Below are positions 46,666 through 58,028 of a DNA stretch of 64,000 nt, piece by piece. The notes under the pieces are model-generated. The model was not told where the DNA came from. It ran no database searches and worked only from the letters and a program-made list of their open reading frames with translations. The position numbers were made by a program, and so were the translations under genes. The DNA comes from Daldinia sp. FL1419 (taxonomy: Eukaryota; Ascomycota; Sordariomycetes; Xylariales; Hypoxylaceae). The DNA lies in the NCBI GenBank assembly GCA_025201765.1, contig MU623387.1, positions 1 through 64,000 of the forward strand, given 5' to 3'. Each line of letters begins with the position of its first letter. The stretch's first letter is position 1.

Positions 46666-47367
46666 GCTGTTATAGGGCTTATTAACATTTCAAGTTCTGA
46701 AGAATTCCGATTCTTATCAACTAGGGAACATGGTCTCGGATTCGGGGACTCGAGTTGGTTGAGTGAAAGATTGAAATATTATGTCATTGGTGAGTTTGAA
46801 ATAAGTTTTGAGCAATGGTTATTAGGTTCTTGTCAAGATATCCGATAGGGAAGTAGCTAGGTACCACATAGTGGGGCTATAGGGGCTATAGGGGCTATAG
46901 GTACCTACAGGTGCTATTATGCAGCTAAGCTTCAGCAGAGTTCAGCTCTGCCGGCGATTCGCAGCAATCATTTAAATTACCTCTTATTTGTCTTAGGTTA
47001 TTCTTGGCCCTTGGGTCTTGGGCCTTGAGCCCTTGGCTTCGAAAAAGCACAGCCCCCCGAAGGTGACGCGCATCTCGCACGAGGATGCGAATACTTCTTT
47101 TGCCGGCATGGCACTGACAAAGAATAAATTGATTTCCATATCGTTGCCTACGAATCGTTAACCCTTGTGGAATAACAAAATAATAACTAATAAAAATATA
47201 TTCTCGATCCTTCAGCCAGCATCATCTTCAACTTCTCTCCTTGGCGAACTATTCTCATAAACCCGCGAACCTATCCAACCATCCGACCATCCGATCGCTT
47301 CGATTAGCGCAATTGTTCAGTTGCGATACCGTCCTAGCCGTCTCAGCCGTCTCAGCCGTTAGTCAAG
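46666..47367. promoter_or_regulatory. Shared divergent promoter RPP1/zinc-ribbon gene
   Basis: About 700 bp separates the two start codons. Three tandem GGGGCTATA units lie at about 46873-46900, and CAGCCGTCT is repeated just before the zinc-ribbon start (about 47333-47358). No ORF is supportable. Confidence 0.5.
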
Positions 47368-47816
47368 ATGTGTCTGATATTCACTTGCGGCGAACATACC
47401 TTCAGGAAAGAGGTGGAAGGTTACGAGGGTGTCATCTGCCAATGTCATAACTGCGGCAACTATGCTGGACATATCATCAAGAGCAATCCTTGGTTTACCT
47501 TTTGCTTCGTAGTAAGTATACATTGCGCCGTCTTGAGCTTGGAAGAATATGCTAATTGGAAATGTAGCCCGTCATCCCGCTCTCCATCCACGGCTACCAG
47601 GATGTCGTCTGTCATATCTGCAACTTCGCGCAACCCTTAGAGCACCGACCCGACGCTCAGGCGATGCATCGTGGCGGCGGCGGAGGAGGAGGAGGAGGAG
47701 GAGGGGGCGATAATATGCCGATGCAGCCGCCACCACAGGGTCCTCCGCAACAAGGTCCTCCGCCTGGATGGGGACAAGGACCGCCTCAAGGTCAGGCGCC
47801 TATGAGGTACGGATAG
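47368..47816 (+). CDS. Small zinc-ribbon protein with Gly/Pro/Gln tail
   Basis: Two exons, 47368-47511 and 47568-47816, give 130 aa. The intron has a GTAAGT donor and a GCTAAT branch site, and the junction reads FCFV|PVIPLSIHGY. The core MCLIFTCGEH...GYEGVICQCHNCGNY...PWFTFCF...VVCHICNF has two CxxC-type knuckles and belongs to a conserved small fungal zinc-ribbon family with the hydrophobic PWFTFCFVPVIPLS segment between them. The tail is a Gly tract encoded by GGA/GGC repeats followed by PPQGPPQ-like residues. The function of the family is not established; the hydrophobic segment could associate with a membrane. Confidence 0.85.
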
Positions 47817-48472
47817 AGGCGCAAGAGACTAGTCGAGGATTTTACGATTTAAGCTAGCGGGAGTTCGGTGCCACGACAACCAAGTACACGATGCGAGACA
47901 GCGTTAGTGGTTGCATACTATTGCACGACATTAGGATTGGGGTTCGAGGATTCACGTATCATTAAGATATCCCACTTCGGGCGTTTTAACATTGTGGTTG
48001 GAACGACGATTGCTTGCGATTCATATTCAGGGACTTATTCTTTGGGCTTCGTACGGCCGCCTACGCGTGGCGGTTTATTCTTGAAAATACCGAATATAGC
48101 AAGGACGTGTACTACCTATGCTTGACACTATATTCACAGGTATGGTAGTAGCCCGAGAACTACACGCCACGGGCCTTCGACGATGTGTATTATGGAAGTA
48201 TTTCTGTGGTCATTACTAGTATATAGTGTATCAAAATTGGAATTGAAGGGGTGATGTTGAAGTTTCTGAAGCGGAGGATACCAAGTATAATACCAAGTTC
48301 ATCGAGACAATATTGAAACATATATGATGATAATGCGTGCTCGAATCGCTGATGCGACGGAATTCTCTGGCCACATCAACGGGGCTTCTCGTTCGCGGAG
48401 CACCCAAGTGCCATAAGCGCATATACAGTCCAACCTGAAAGTATATCCGTCGTCGCCAACCCCTAACCCAAC
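47817..48472. other. Convergent 3' region, zinc ribbon/phosphoesterase gene
   Basis: Two gene 3' ends. Short frames on both strands have no recognisable content. Confidence 0.5.
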
Positions 48473-49892
48473 TTAGTTCAACACAGGCCGCCATCCCTTC
48501 CGCGCGACATGTCCAACAACCTCTTCATCCTTCAACACGTCAGTACCCGTCCGGCCTGTAACGACGCTTCTCTCGATCTCGGCACCACGAACGTAAAATG
48601 GAAACGTAAGACGATTCTCGTTATCATCAGAATCTCCCCCCCTTTCGACGTCTCTAGCCTCCCATACCACACGCCCTGCTTTCCGGCGCCTCGAGAACCC
48701 GCACGCTTCCCTGTCAAGGGATAAATACCATCGTCGCTGATGTACGCTCCCAATCGAGTTCTCTGCGCCCGGATATGCGTTTGTACGGCGCACCTGTTCG
48801 TCCTCGAGCTCGCGGATCTCCCGCTCCATTGTCGAGACGTCTTCCAGACCTACCTCCTCCGCGGGCGCGGTTACGATTCCTGATTCTTCGCTTCCCGTAG
48901 CTTCTTCGTCCGGGTCCGAGTCCGAGTTTGTATCTATCTCAGCGGCCTTGCGCTTCCCCTTACCCCTGGCCGAGCCCCTACCTTGCACCGGAGCTCCTCG
49001 CCTCCGCCTGCGTGTAGGCGTGCGTGTGCTCTTAGCGCGACCGGCTACGTCTTCTTCTTTAGTAAGTCGCAGATTTAGCACATAATCGTGCGGTAGGCGT
49101 GTACCGTTAAGTCGGATGCGAATCTTCCGTGCCTGGAATGCCTGATGGAGTTTCTCCTGCTCCGTGAGTTTAGAATCCTCTTCCTCGTCGTCGGATTGCG
49201 AGTTTAGATTAGCCCGCTTTGTACTCTCTCGCGGCGGGAGGATATTGTACGTCCCGGTATCCCAAATGAGAAGAGAGCCAGTCGATATTGAAGCTGTTTC
49301 TATAAGATGATTCTACGAAGCGCAGTAGGTTAGTGATAGATTTGGGATACCGACTCGAGATAGATTCAGGGGAACTTGCCCATAAGCAGTGGATTCTTGT
49401 CTCTGTAGCGTTTCTATTCAGACGTTGACTGTTCGGATCCCCTGGAAGGCCATACATGATAGCCCAAGAGGCGCTGCTCGTCTCGTTGATCTGTAGTCGA
49501 AGGTCATAATGAGTACCTGCAATGGGATGATCATGCTGATGCACGATAAAATGCGCGCCTTGTGGGTTGCCTGAGTTCCTCTCGTAAAGCTCCTGGTAGG
49601 CATTGATAGACAACCTCGGTGAATCTGGCGGAAACGGCGAGAGTATGGCTCCCTTTAGAAGCCCACTGAAGTAACCAAGGTAGTCCTCGACCTTGGCTTT
49701 GCCTGCTTCCACAGCCGAAGCCCTTGAGCTTTCTTTATCCACTCTTAATCCATGTTCCTCGGCCACATCGTAGCCATCGTCTTCACTGCTATCGTGCGCT
49801 GGATGTGATAGATCGAAAGTCCATTCTAAGTTTTCCTTTTTAATGTACGGGTTGCTGACGAGTTCTGGACTACAACCTCGCTTCGCTGCCAT
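48473..49892 (-). CDS. LigD-type DNA 3'-phosphoesterase-domain protein
   Basis: Two exons, 49892-49380 and 49312-48473, give 450 aa. The 67-bp intron starts GCAAGT, contains CACTAAC and ends CGTAG: a GC-AG intron. Splicing joins ETRIHCLW to NHLIETASIS and restores the domain. Without it the frame stops at 49209. The phosphoesterase domain (about 110-205) shows HFIVHQHDH, HYDLRLQ (His128, Asp130) and the later His168, matching the metal-binding His/Asp set of the LigD 3'-phosphoesterase. It resolves 3' ends of DNA before ligation in bacterial end-joining; fungal homologues stand alone. The C-terminal half is a basic/acidic low-complexity linker followed by a conserved QRRWYLSLDR...FPFYVRG...VVGHVARKGWRPVLN block. 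Role in fungal DNA repair is inferred. Confidence 0.88.
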
Positions 49893-50839
49893 GTTTTATT
49901 TTATTTTTTTTTTTTTTAAAAAAAAAACCGACAAAAGGTCGAGCAGTTTTGAGGCTGTTTAAAACCCTAAGCTGGTTGCCGATTAAATGAGTGATTATGG
50001 GCTAATGACGTTATCTGTTCCTATAATACGTCGTTCTCAAAGCACTGTCACTCAAAACGTTTCCTTACTCGTGACAGCGCGTTGAGAAGTAACTATAGTA
50101 GAAGCATCACAAGAAGTGACAGACAAATTAATTAACGGGTCACAGGATCGGTGGCTTTCCGTTTTTATCCTGTTTTCTTAAACCCCTATGAGGGTCATAA
50201 CTTTGGAATGATATGGTGACTATTGATATTGGGCTACTCGAGGAGTTTGGGTTGTCTTTGCGCCCTTTTTACGTATATAGGTAGGTAAACTTACATCCGG
50301 GTATGTGTAGGGCTGAGTTTTGAAGGAAAGGAGAAAAGGAATAAGATTATCAGTAGAAATTGACCAAAACTAAACTCAGCCGTCCCCCGTTATCCGCTGT
50401 TCGAACAGGTGACTTCCGGGGAAAACACCCGGGACCCCCGAGGCCGCCGTGGCCGATTCGGACTACTTGCCGCAATGCAATTTACCATAAGTTCTCAATT
50501 GCAAAAACCAATGCTTACCAAAGTACATGTATCTAGCTATATTAGGTACCTATGTATACATTCATAACTGATTGGTATTGAATTAAAATAGTATTACTAG
50601 TAACCCCGATAATGTAGGAGTGGACGAATGGATGGCACTAACCGTAGACTGTAGCGGAAGATTAGGAAGATACAAGCCCTTATTTTAGACTGGAGATAAC
50701 GTCTCGGGATCACCCCTTTCTAAATACCAATACGATCAATTTAGCTTTCCCTAAAAAGATTTGTACGTATGTAGAAATCTGGTACAGCAGAAAAAAGAAA
50801 AACGACAACGCAAGTTCGATGACATCATCAAAAATATAA
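49893..50839. other. Upstream region of the phosphoesterase gene
   Basis: Starts with a T-rich run followed directly by an A run (49893-49927) immediately before the start codon of the minus-strand gene. The rest has no gene. A palindrome-rich GC patch lies at about 50418-50460. Confidence 0.55.
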
Positions 50840-50938
50840 TGACAGCGGTGGGACTCGAACCCACGCGGATTGCTCCACTGCGAAGTTTATATCCAGGTAA
50901 ACCTGAACGCAGCGCCATAACCACTCGGCCACACTGCC
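50840..50938 (-). tRNA. tRNA-Leu(CAG), intron-containing
   Basis: Read leftwards it starts GGCAGTG and ends CGCTGTCA, forming a 7-bp acceptor stem with two G-U pairs and discriminator A. The D-arm region is GGCCGAGTGGTTA and the T-arm is GTGGG-TTCGAGT-CCCAC. The anticodon stem CTGCG/CGCAG flanks loop TTCAGG plus one base, giving anticodon CAG. An intron of about 18 nt interrupts the loop one base after the anticodon, the normal place. A long variable arm fits the leucine class. Confidence 0.95.
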
Positions 50939-51343
50939 TTTGGATGGTGTTCTCGTAAGATTGGGAAGTAATTTTTCTGCTCTTGTAGCATACTATATTC
51001 TAGCCGCCGTTTCCCGCCGAAACGGGTAAGTGGGGTAGCGTTAATCTAGGCTCTTGCACATTCCCATTGGTCAGGTTTCACGCACTAGTCTCTCGAGCTA
51101 GATGAAATGAATTTTCTCGACTTTTTCTTGGAGAAATCGTTCACATCATTGACAAGACACTAACCTTAATAACAATCTACGGGTGAGGTTGATGAGTCTT
51201 GACTATGCGGCTTATAAATGGGATATATCGTGATGAAATATCCTAGAACTAAGTCTATACATTATACTATATACCTAGGTACCTAGGTATCTATACGATG
51301 TCTTGACATTCGGATTTCCTTGTTCTCCACCAGAATCAGAGTC
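50939..51343. other. Intergenic, tRNA upstream side
   Basis: Contains the second perfect copy of the 18-bp palindrome TACCTAGGTACCTAGGTA (51272-51289), close to the 3' end of the secreted-protein gene. No ORF. Confidence 0.6.
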
Positions 51344-52474
51344 CTAGGGCATCGTGACCTCAGGCGCGGGGACCGTCGTTAGCGTCACATCGTCGTAGTA
51401 CAACTTATTCATCGGGCCACCCGAGTTGCACTGCGAACTAAAAAGAATCGTTGCCGTGTCTCTATCTGCGGTCCACAGGTCGGTGTAGGTGGTATATACG
51501 CCCCGGTACTGGTTCAGGTCAGGCCGTCGCGTTCGCACATTGTTGATTAATATGTCCATGACGCACCCCACGGTGGGGTCCATCTTGAGTGTGTCTGAAA
51601 GCCGGTCAGATATCATACTCAGAAGATATATATCGCGAGTTGCTTTGCTTACATTGGAAGGTGTATGCTTGACCTGCTACGACAGAAACGGTCTGCTGTA
51701 GGCGGATCTGCCAGAGACCAGGCAGTCCCTGCGCGATGAATGATCGCGAGCCCGAGTACGGGTCCGTGTCTAGCGAGCCGCTAGCGGCTAGGTCAAGGTG
51801 ATATCCCGTATAAGTCCACACGATAGGATCAACTGTCTCGAAGCCAGAGTTGGCAATGACCTAATGCAGAAATTAGTGGTAATTCTCTATTTAAACGTCT
51901 TATAGCTCACATCGGTATTGGTAGGGGTAGGCTCTGCGGATGATGTCGTCGAAGATGTAGATGAAGGTATTTCTGACGAAGAAGTAACCGATGGAATAAT
52001 GCTTGACGAAGTTATACTCGACGAAGTTTCGATGCTGCTGATCGAAGAGATGGTCGAAGGAATTGCTGAGGAAGTCGTCTCAGTGGCTGATACACCCTCG
52101 GATGATGAGGTTTCCAAAGAACTCGTCGAAGAGGCTGTCTCAGTTGCTATTATGCTCTCAGATGATGAGGTTTCCACGAAACTCGACGAAGAGCTTGCCG
52201 AGGTAATTGCAGACGAGGATTCAATAGAGGATACAGTGCTTGATGTGATTGGATCATCACTGGTCGTCGAAGGTACAGCTACCGAACTCGTAGTAGAAAC
52301 AAAGTATGACGATGTAGAGTTAGAGATTGCATACGTGCTCAGAGGCACTGTGCTATATGAGGGGGTCGTTGGAACCGGCTCGCTGCTTGACGTTCTCGGC
52401 TTACACCTGCTTGCACTCGCGACCTCGTAAAAGGCCGAAAAGGTTGCGGCAGAGATTACGTGTTTAAACAACAT
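51344..52474 (-). CDS. Secreted protein: Ser/Thr stalk plus carbohydrate-binding-like domain
   Basis: Three exons: 52474-51911, 51860-51653, 51594-51344; 340 aa, introns 50 and 58 bp, phases consistent. A signal peptide (about 1-21) is followed by a Ser/Thr-rich stalk (about 25-185) built from imperfect ETSSSE / SSS repeats, likely O-glycosylated. The C-terminal domain (about 189-335) opens VIANSGFETVDPIVWTYTG and closes KLYYDDVTLTTV. This pattern (N-x-GFE at the start, DDVxL at the end) is typical of CBM4/9-like jelly-roll domains. It probably binds polysaccharide at the cell wall or outside the cell; ligand unknown. A cluster of TATATAA lies near 52605 upstream. Confidence 0.82.
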
Positions 52475-53837
52475 GATTAAATGGACGCCTTACGCCACGA
52501 AGAAGTGATGGATTGGGACGAATGACGGAAGCTTGTCTCTCACTTCTAAACGGTGACCCGAAGTACCAACCAACTCAACAAACATCGCGACTCTACGCAA
52601 AGGATATATAAACCACACACGATGTCGTTTCTAGTCTCGAACTCGATAGCCGAAATGAGGTGGCGCAATTGGCGCTGGCGGCCTAGAAGCTCTACTGCTG
52701 ATCTTTGAAGCTCAGCTGAAGAACTATAGGCGACTACATCGCTAGCGGCTCCGGCTAGGCTCCTCTTCCCATACCCGACTAATTTAGGGGACCGCCAACT
52801 TTGGGCAACAAAGCGCTATTTCTAGAGGCTAACTATAGATAAAGGAGAGAGAATGATAAGTGTGTTGATTCCTGAAGAAATTCTAAATGGGGGAGGCTCC
52901 CCAGAAAGACTTTTATACATCCACACAGTGCTTCGCACTTTCCATCTTCTCGTACCTACACCGACTATATACTTTTGCTATAATAATTGAATCGTTTCGT
53001 ACCCCTGGCTAATAATATTGACTACTTCTCGGGTAGTATCTATTGAATCGAGGCGGGCGTTTCCATTAGGGACTAGGTTAGACTCTTTGCTGCGGTTATG
53101 GGTCGTATTTAACCATAAGCTCCTTTCTGAAGTAGTAGGCTTATGTTTTATCAGATTCGGAATTAAAGTAGGGCAATGTACGTAGTACCAAGTATACAGC
53201 GGACAAACATCTATATACATAACCACTCTAGTATTCCCAACAGTAGGTAATAAGACGGGTTATTTACAGTCAACACCATATATTCTCCCCAGGCTCGGGT
53301 TTCTCTAATGGTGATCACATCCCTTTCTTTTATTCTCGAGCAAGAGTAAGGGAACAAAGAGATTATGGGCTTGGCAGGTAGAGATATTTACATTTTGCGA
53401 GATAGAAACTAGCTTAGGCTTGCTGGTTCCTTTGAAGTGTATCAAATCTAATACTCCTATCCAATTCTTAGGGAGGATTCGCGTTCGTCTCTTCCAAGGT
53501 TTAACCGAACCCTCATAGAGTTCAAATGTATAGTATATTTTGGTATAAACAAAGCTACCGACTTTCCCCTCTGTCAACCTAATATGCTTAGAAGCGAAAT
53601 TGCCCACAGAGCAATATTCATGAGACAATTGTCCAGGGGGGTACCTCAAAGACCTAGTGTAAGTGTATACAAGAATGTAATAGAAGCCAATAACAAAATC
53701 TGTTCTGTTTTGTCCCACCGATATCCCCATAGTTTATAACCCTGATTTTTACTCGGCTGTATATCAGCCGTCTTTTATCCCCTTGCCTAAACGCCACGCC
53801 AAAGTCCAAAGCTTATGCGATGGCTTTTGTTGTTCTC
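52475..53837. other. Intergenic with unresolved ORFs
   Basis: A 141-codon minus-strand frame (53305-53730) and an 82-codon frame (52978-53226) have no motif I recognise and no signal peptide. They could be decayed coding DNA from a mobile element or an unusual small gene. I leave them unannotated. Confidence 0.4.
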
Positions 53838-54545
53838 CTAGTAGAATGTAGCGCTGAATCGCTGGTTGGAAGAGCAGATGACGGGGTTTCCATGGTAGTC
53901 GTCGATGTAGGCTTTGTCGTAGCCGAGCTTGCTAGCGAGGTAGTCCACCACTGGGGTGATGACAGAAGAGACCGAGTCCTCGGTAGCCTCGATGACCTTA
54001 GACCCGTCGTCTTCGGTCTGGAAGACGTCGTCAGGGGCATCTGCTAATATGCTTTGGTCGTCGAAGCCCGTGCTCGCGCCACTACCATCTTCGACGGCAA
54101 GGGTTACAGCACCATCGCAACCTCTTATTAGCGATATATCACCATAGCCCTTACCCGTACCGTCCAGTCCGATCTCGAGCCATGTGCCTAGCAGATGTGG
54201 CTTTCCATCCAAGTTGGCCTGGGAGCCTCGAACGATGCGACCTTGGAATAGGTCTGGTAACGCTACGAACTTGGTATCTCCAGCATCGACGGTCACATAC
54301 TTAAGCGGTATGCTGTCACAGCTGTTTTCGTATACGAAGAAGCTACGGGTCCCGCCGCCACTGTTACTCAGTTTAATCCCGGGGCCGTCGTTGTCGCCGT
54401 CGTTAGTCGCGTCGGTTGCTTCTGTCGCACAAGTCCCCCGGGGAGACAAGCCACTGGGAAGATGACTACTACGTATAACGCCGGACGGCAAGGCTACCGC
54501 AGTGGAAAGAAGAAGGTTGGTGAGTGTAAAGAGCGACCTCAACAT
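53838..54545 (-). CDS. Thaumatin-like secreted protein
   Basis: Single exon, 235 aa. Signal peptide MLRSLFTLTNLLLSTAVA (about 1-18), probably followed by a short propeptide ending at Arg36. The core GTRSFFVYENSC...FVALPDLFQGRIVRGSQANLDGK...LLGTWLEIGL...GYGDISLIRGCDGAVTL matches the fungal thaumatin/osmotin-like fold: FQGRxxRG and GTWxExG...GDxSLxxGxDGA are its signatures. The usual many-cysteine plant pattern is reduced to a few Cys, as common in the fungal branch. Such proteins are extracellular; antifungal, glucan-binding and effector-like roles have all been proposed for the family. A G-x-G rich low-complexity stretch near 45-62 precedes the core. Confidence 0.8.
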   Translation of the reverse strand: MLRSLFTLTNLLLSTAVALPSGVIRSSHLPSGLSPRGTCATEATDATNDGDNDGPGIKLSNSGGGTRSFFVYENSCDSIPLKYVTVDAGDTKFVALPDLFQGRIVRGSQANLDGKPHLLGTWLEIGLDGTGKGYGDISLIRGCDGAVTLAVEDGSGASTGFDDQSILADAPDDVFQTEDDGSKVIEATEDSVSSVITPVVDYLASKLGYDKAYIDDYHGNPVICSSNQRFSATFY

Positions 54546-56126
54546 ACTTCTAAGCGAATGAAATGTTTAATAATAAAAGGAGTGTTACCTATATAAAGTA
54601 AAGCTAAGAAAAGGATTGTTTCAAGTGTATAGACTTAAGTAAAAGAGTGTACTTAGTGAGAAATGGATAGGGAAAGAAAGCATGTTTACTACGGACGAGG
54701 AGGAAATACCTCCCTTTAAGTACATTCGCAACGAGACCCCGAATTCTCTTTGACTCGACGCCATCGCCCAACATAATAGGATTCTTGCCAAACCAGGGGC
54801 CTCACCACGGTACTGGGTGTGGTAGGCGCTGGAGACTAATTATGAACTCGCTATTAGAAGCGAAGCCACGTAAGCTGATTGGTGGTGAAATGGGTCCCAT
54901 AAAGAGAACGAACCGCAAACGACGCGTCATGAGTCCCCATATTGGACTCCTCGATGCCGTGGAATCGTCCAGTCTTGAAAAGAATGGGAATAACACCCAT
55001 CTAGTCTTTCTAGTCCCCGGTTTATTTGGCAAGCCTGTTATCTCGCTTTTACCTGGAGGAGTGTGGGATTGGAGTTCAGGGATCTAGGGTGGATGGAAGA
55101 AAGGAGCCGGTGTCTTACAGACGTAGATTGAAATGCACGAAATCGAGTCCCGCCATCGAAATGCTCCGTTATTGGTCTATCGCTCCGATTCTTCTACCAA
55201 CACCACTCCAAAGAAGCGTTGTAAGCAAAGCGGCAGGAGCTGAGTAATGAGCCACCGGCTTTGTTGATAGGAACAGGAAAGGATTCGAAACAAATATGGC
55301 TTGCGTGACCAACTGCCACCATCAAAGAGTTTTCGTGCATCTTCAGGGACCTTGCATGTAGTTAAAATCCCTAGCATTATATTATTGGATCAAACATCCG
55401 ATTCGTTGAATTCGATGCCACATGGTCGACTAACTCCATTGTTGTCTTGTCCTTCGAGAAGTTCACGAGTGGTCTGTGCATCACGATCAGGATGGAATCG
55501 GAAATAAATCTATGTGCTACTTGATGGCTACAAAAGTCTTGATGAAAGAAACCACTTGGAATTAAATTCCCCAGGCTATTAGTTTCGACTATTCGCATTT
55601 GTTAGTTAGTTCTGTTGAACCCGATTGTCGCTTGTTTTTTATCAAACAGACATATACTACCTACCTAGGTAGACTATCCTTCCGACAATATCTATTGTTG
55701 TTAGGTACCTACTCGAATTAGAACATTTTGGATACTGCATGATAGATCTACGCAAGGGAGAAAACAATAATTTCCATATCCATCCTACCTATTCCCATTT
55801 AAAACAAACTTAAAATACGTAGTATTTTGATCCTAAAGCCTATTATCTACCAGAGAGACGAACACGGGTATTAAGCGTTACAGGACTGTAGATAGATGCT
55901 GTTGTTATAGAGGTTGTTTATTGCTACTACGGCGGGCAGTCTTCTGTGCTCGGCACGTACAACACCAAAACGCACCGCTATCTGGAAAAGGGGTTGCCCG
56001 TTCTTAAGTGCCTAGGTAGTGTTGGAAGATTATATGTTTGTGTTTTTGTATAGTAACCTTTTTGTTATGGGACTGGTAAATTATCCCCCCCAAAACCTGG
56101 CTCTGCTAGAGGAACCTAGTAACATA
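54546..56126. other. Intergenic, no supportable gene
   Basis: 1.6 kb. ORFs of up to 100 codons (54785-55087) are unrecognised. A TACCTACCTAGGTAG run lies at about 55658-55672. Nothing else stands out. Confidence 0.5.
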
Positions 56127-58028
56127 TTATCGTATCTTAATTAATTGCCTAACAGTTGGCGGATCAAACCGATCGCAAAATATGCGTAAACTGATCGCTG
56201 CCAGGAAGGTCGTGTTTTGATCCGCTACCAATGCTTTCTCGTCCTCCACCAGTGCGACTTCATCCAATCTGGACTCGTGTTCCGGCAACATGTTGCTTTC
56301 GCCCCATCCGGAAATCTCAAATAGTTCATTGTCTTGGGGGTCTCGACGAAGGATTACGTTGTGTGGACCAGGCTCCAAACTGACGAAGAAGTCGCCTTCT
56401 TTTCCACCCTTACAGCGCCAGTGCACGTCGCCCCATTGGCATTTCTGGCTAGTTCTACTTTTAAGGAGGCCATGCTTCCGAAGTATAATATCTTGACTTT
56501 TGTCGTTCCCACGAACTGGTCCTATGTGTTGTTGAATAGCTTCATCATCGACGAAATCTTCGAGCCTATACTCAACTCTACCCTCGTATTCGTATACCGT
56601 CGATGATTTTGGCTTGGTGAGCACACCCCACACTCTTCCACAGAGAATCAAATGCTTTTTACTTATGTTCTTATTTTGCAATGCGTCTGGGCTTGGATCG
56701 GCGATGGGATTCAAATCCTCGAACCAGTTATCCTCATTCCATCGCTTTAAAGAAGCAACCGGTTTCCCTAATACAATATTTCCCGTTATAACGTGGCTAT
56801 TTGGCTGGGGAGTTTGAAAAGAACGATGACTTTTAAAATGCTTCAGAAGTCCAACTTCTGGATATGCCGGCCACGTAATTCTTGGCCAGTCTAGCTCATA
56901 AGACTTATCTTTCTGCAAGACGCATAGCCGAAGTATTCCAATATCACGGGTCTCTTTGATGGCCGCTCTAACAACATCACCGCATAGTTCCTCGAAAGTC
57001 TTGTAATAATTAATAGGGACCTCTATTCTGCGTCTTTTAGGGACCAGGATCATGCCGAGGACAGAGAATATATGGTCGTGTTGTACCGTAGCCTGGAAAC
57101 TTCGCCCTTCCCTGAGTAAGTTAATCAACCTTTCATTTACGAAATTTCCGAATTCTGGCGATGGATACACCTCTGGTTCCTCCTTTCCGCGGCTAAGATG
57201 AGAGTAAGACATGTCTAGCGACCTGAGATTCTTAAGCGTGCCTTCTTGTGAAGCTTTTCCTGGCGATCCCAACCCCGAGACAACTTGAGCTCCCGAAAAG
57301 TATTGGGCCATTAAATGTATAGGAGGCTGTTTTGATTCTGCCGGGAAACTGTTGGCGAAAGTATCCCACGGTAGCACAAAGTAAGGACAGCATACCTGTA
57401 GTCGGTTTGCGGCGTATACCTCTTGGCGTACCCATGTCCTTTGGAACCAAGTACATTGAAGAATTTCTTGTAGTATTTTAGTTCCGTGATCACTACAGAC
57501 TTCAAGACCTAGGGTCAACGACGAAGGTTGCTTTGTGCAGTTTTTTGTGCAGGCTTGTAAGATAGAATGAACAGTAGGTACATTGCCGAGCCATATGAGC
57601 ACGGTGCTAGCCTTGGAATAAATACCCATCATTCTTCGAATCTGGAAAGCCTTTTCTTGGTTGTCGTTTTGGTTGATGCATAGAGCATCGATCCATACGA
57701 ACCGATCAACGTCTGGTCGACGGAGATATCTAAGCGCCGAATCGAGGTTGTTCTGTATAGGCATTTCTTGCCCATTGCATATGCAAGTCTTCGTAGGTCT
57801 ATCATTCCCCCACGAATAGGAAAGAGCTTCGTATGATACAGGTATATTTTTGTTGATGACAATACGGTCATCTAGATCGACGAGATCCGCAACGACGAGT
57901 TTAAGCTGGACAAGTTTACTCGGATCAGGATCATGTTTAATTAACGCAAGTCGAGTTTGCCATTCGCATATTTTCTCGTAAATCTTCATATTGGAAGCGC
58001 TAAGAAAAACCCTTTTGTTTAATATCAA
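56127..58028 (-). CDS. HET-domain protein, second copy
   Basis: Intronless, 633 aa (Met14 at 57989 is an alternative start). HET blocks: YEALSYSWGN (66-75), VWIDALCINQND (111-122), VLIWLG (143-148), followed by WFQRTWVRQEVYAA. The region after about 300 has no domain I can name; a C-terminal WRCKGGKEGDFFVSLEPGPHN segment recalls the conserved tail motifs of some HET proteins. It is not a recent duplicate of the 40-kb gene: outside the blocks the two differ in sequence and length. The gene is more AT-rich than the housekeeping genes. Role in non-self recognition is the family expectation, not shown here. Confidence 0.92.
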   Translation of the reverse strand: MILNKRVFLSASNMKIYEKICEWQTRLALIKHDPDPSKLVQLKLVVADLVDLDDRIVINKNIPVSYEALSYSWGNDRPTKTCICNGQEMPIQNNLDSALRYLRRPDVDRFVWIDALCINQNDNQEKAFQIRRMMGIYSKASTVLIWLGNVPTVHSILQACTKNCTKQPSSLTLGLEVCSDHGTKILQEILQCTWFQRTWVRQEVYAANRLQVCCPYFVLPWDTFANSFPAESKQPPIHLMAQYFSGAQVVSGLGSPGKASQEGTLKNLRSLDMSYSHLSRGKEEPEVYPSPEFGNFVNERLINLLREGRSFQATVQHDHIFSVLGMILVPKRRRIEVPINYYKTFEELCGDVVRAAIKETRDIGILRLCVLQKDKSYELDWPRITWPAYPEVGLLKHFKSHRSFQTPQPNSHVITGNIVLGKPVASLKRWNEDNWFEDLNPIADPSPDALQNKNISKKHLILCGRVWGVLTKPKSSTVYEYEGRVEYRLEDFVDDEAIQQHIGPVRGNDKSQDIILRKHGLLKSRTSQKCQWGDVHWRCKGGKEGDFFVSLEPGPHNVILRRDPQDNELFEISGWGESNMLPEHESRLDEVALVEDEKALVADQNTTFLAAISLRIFCDRFDPPTVRQLIKIR

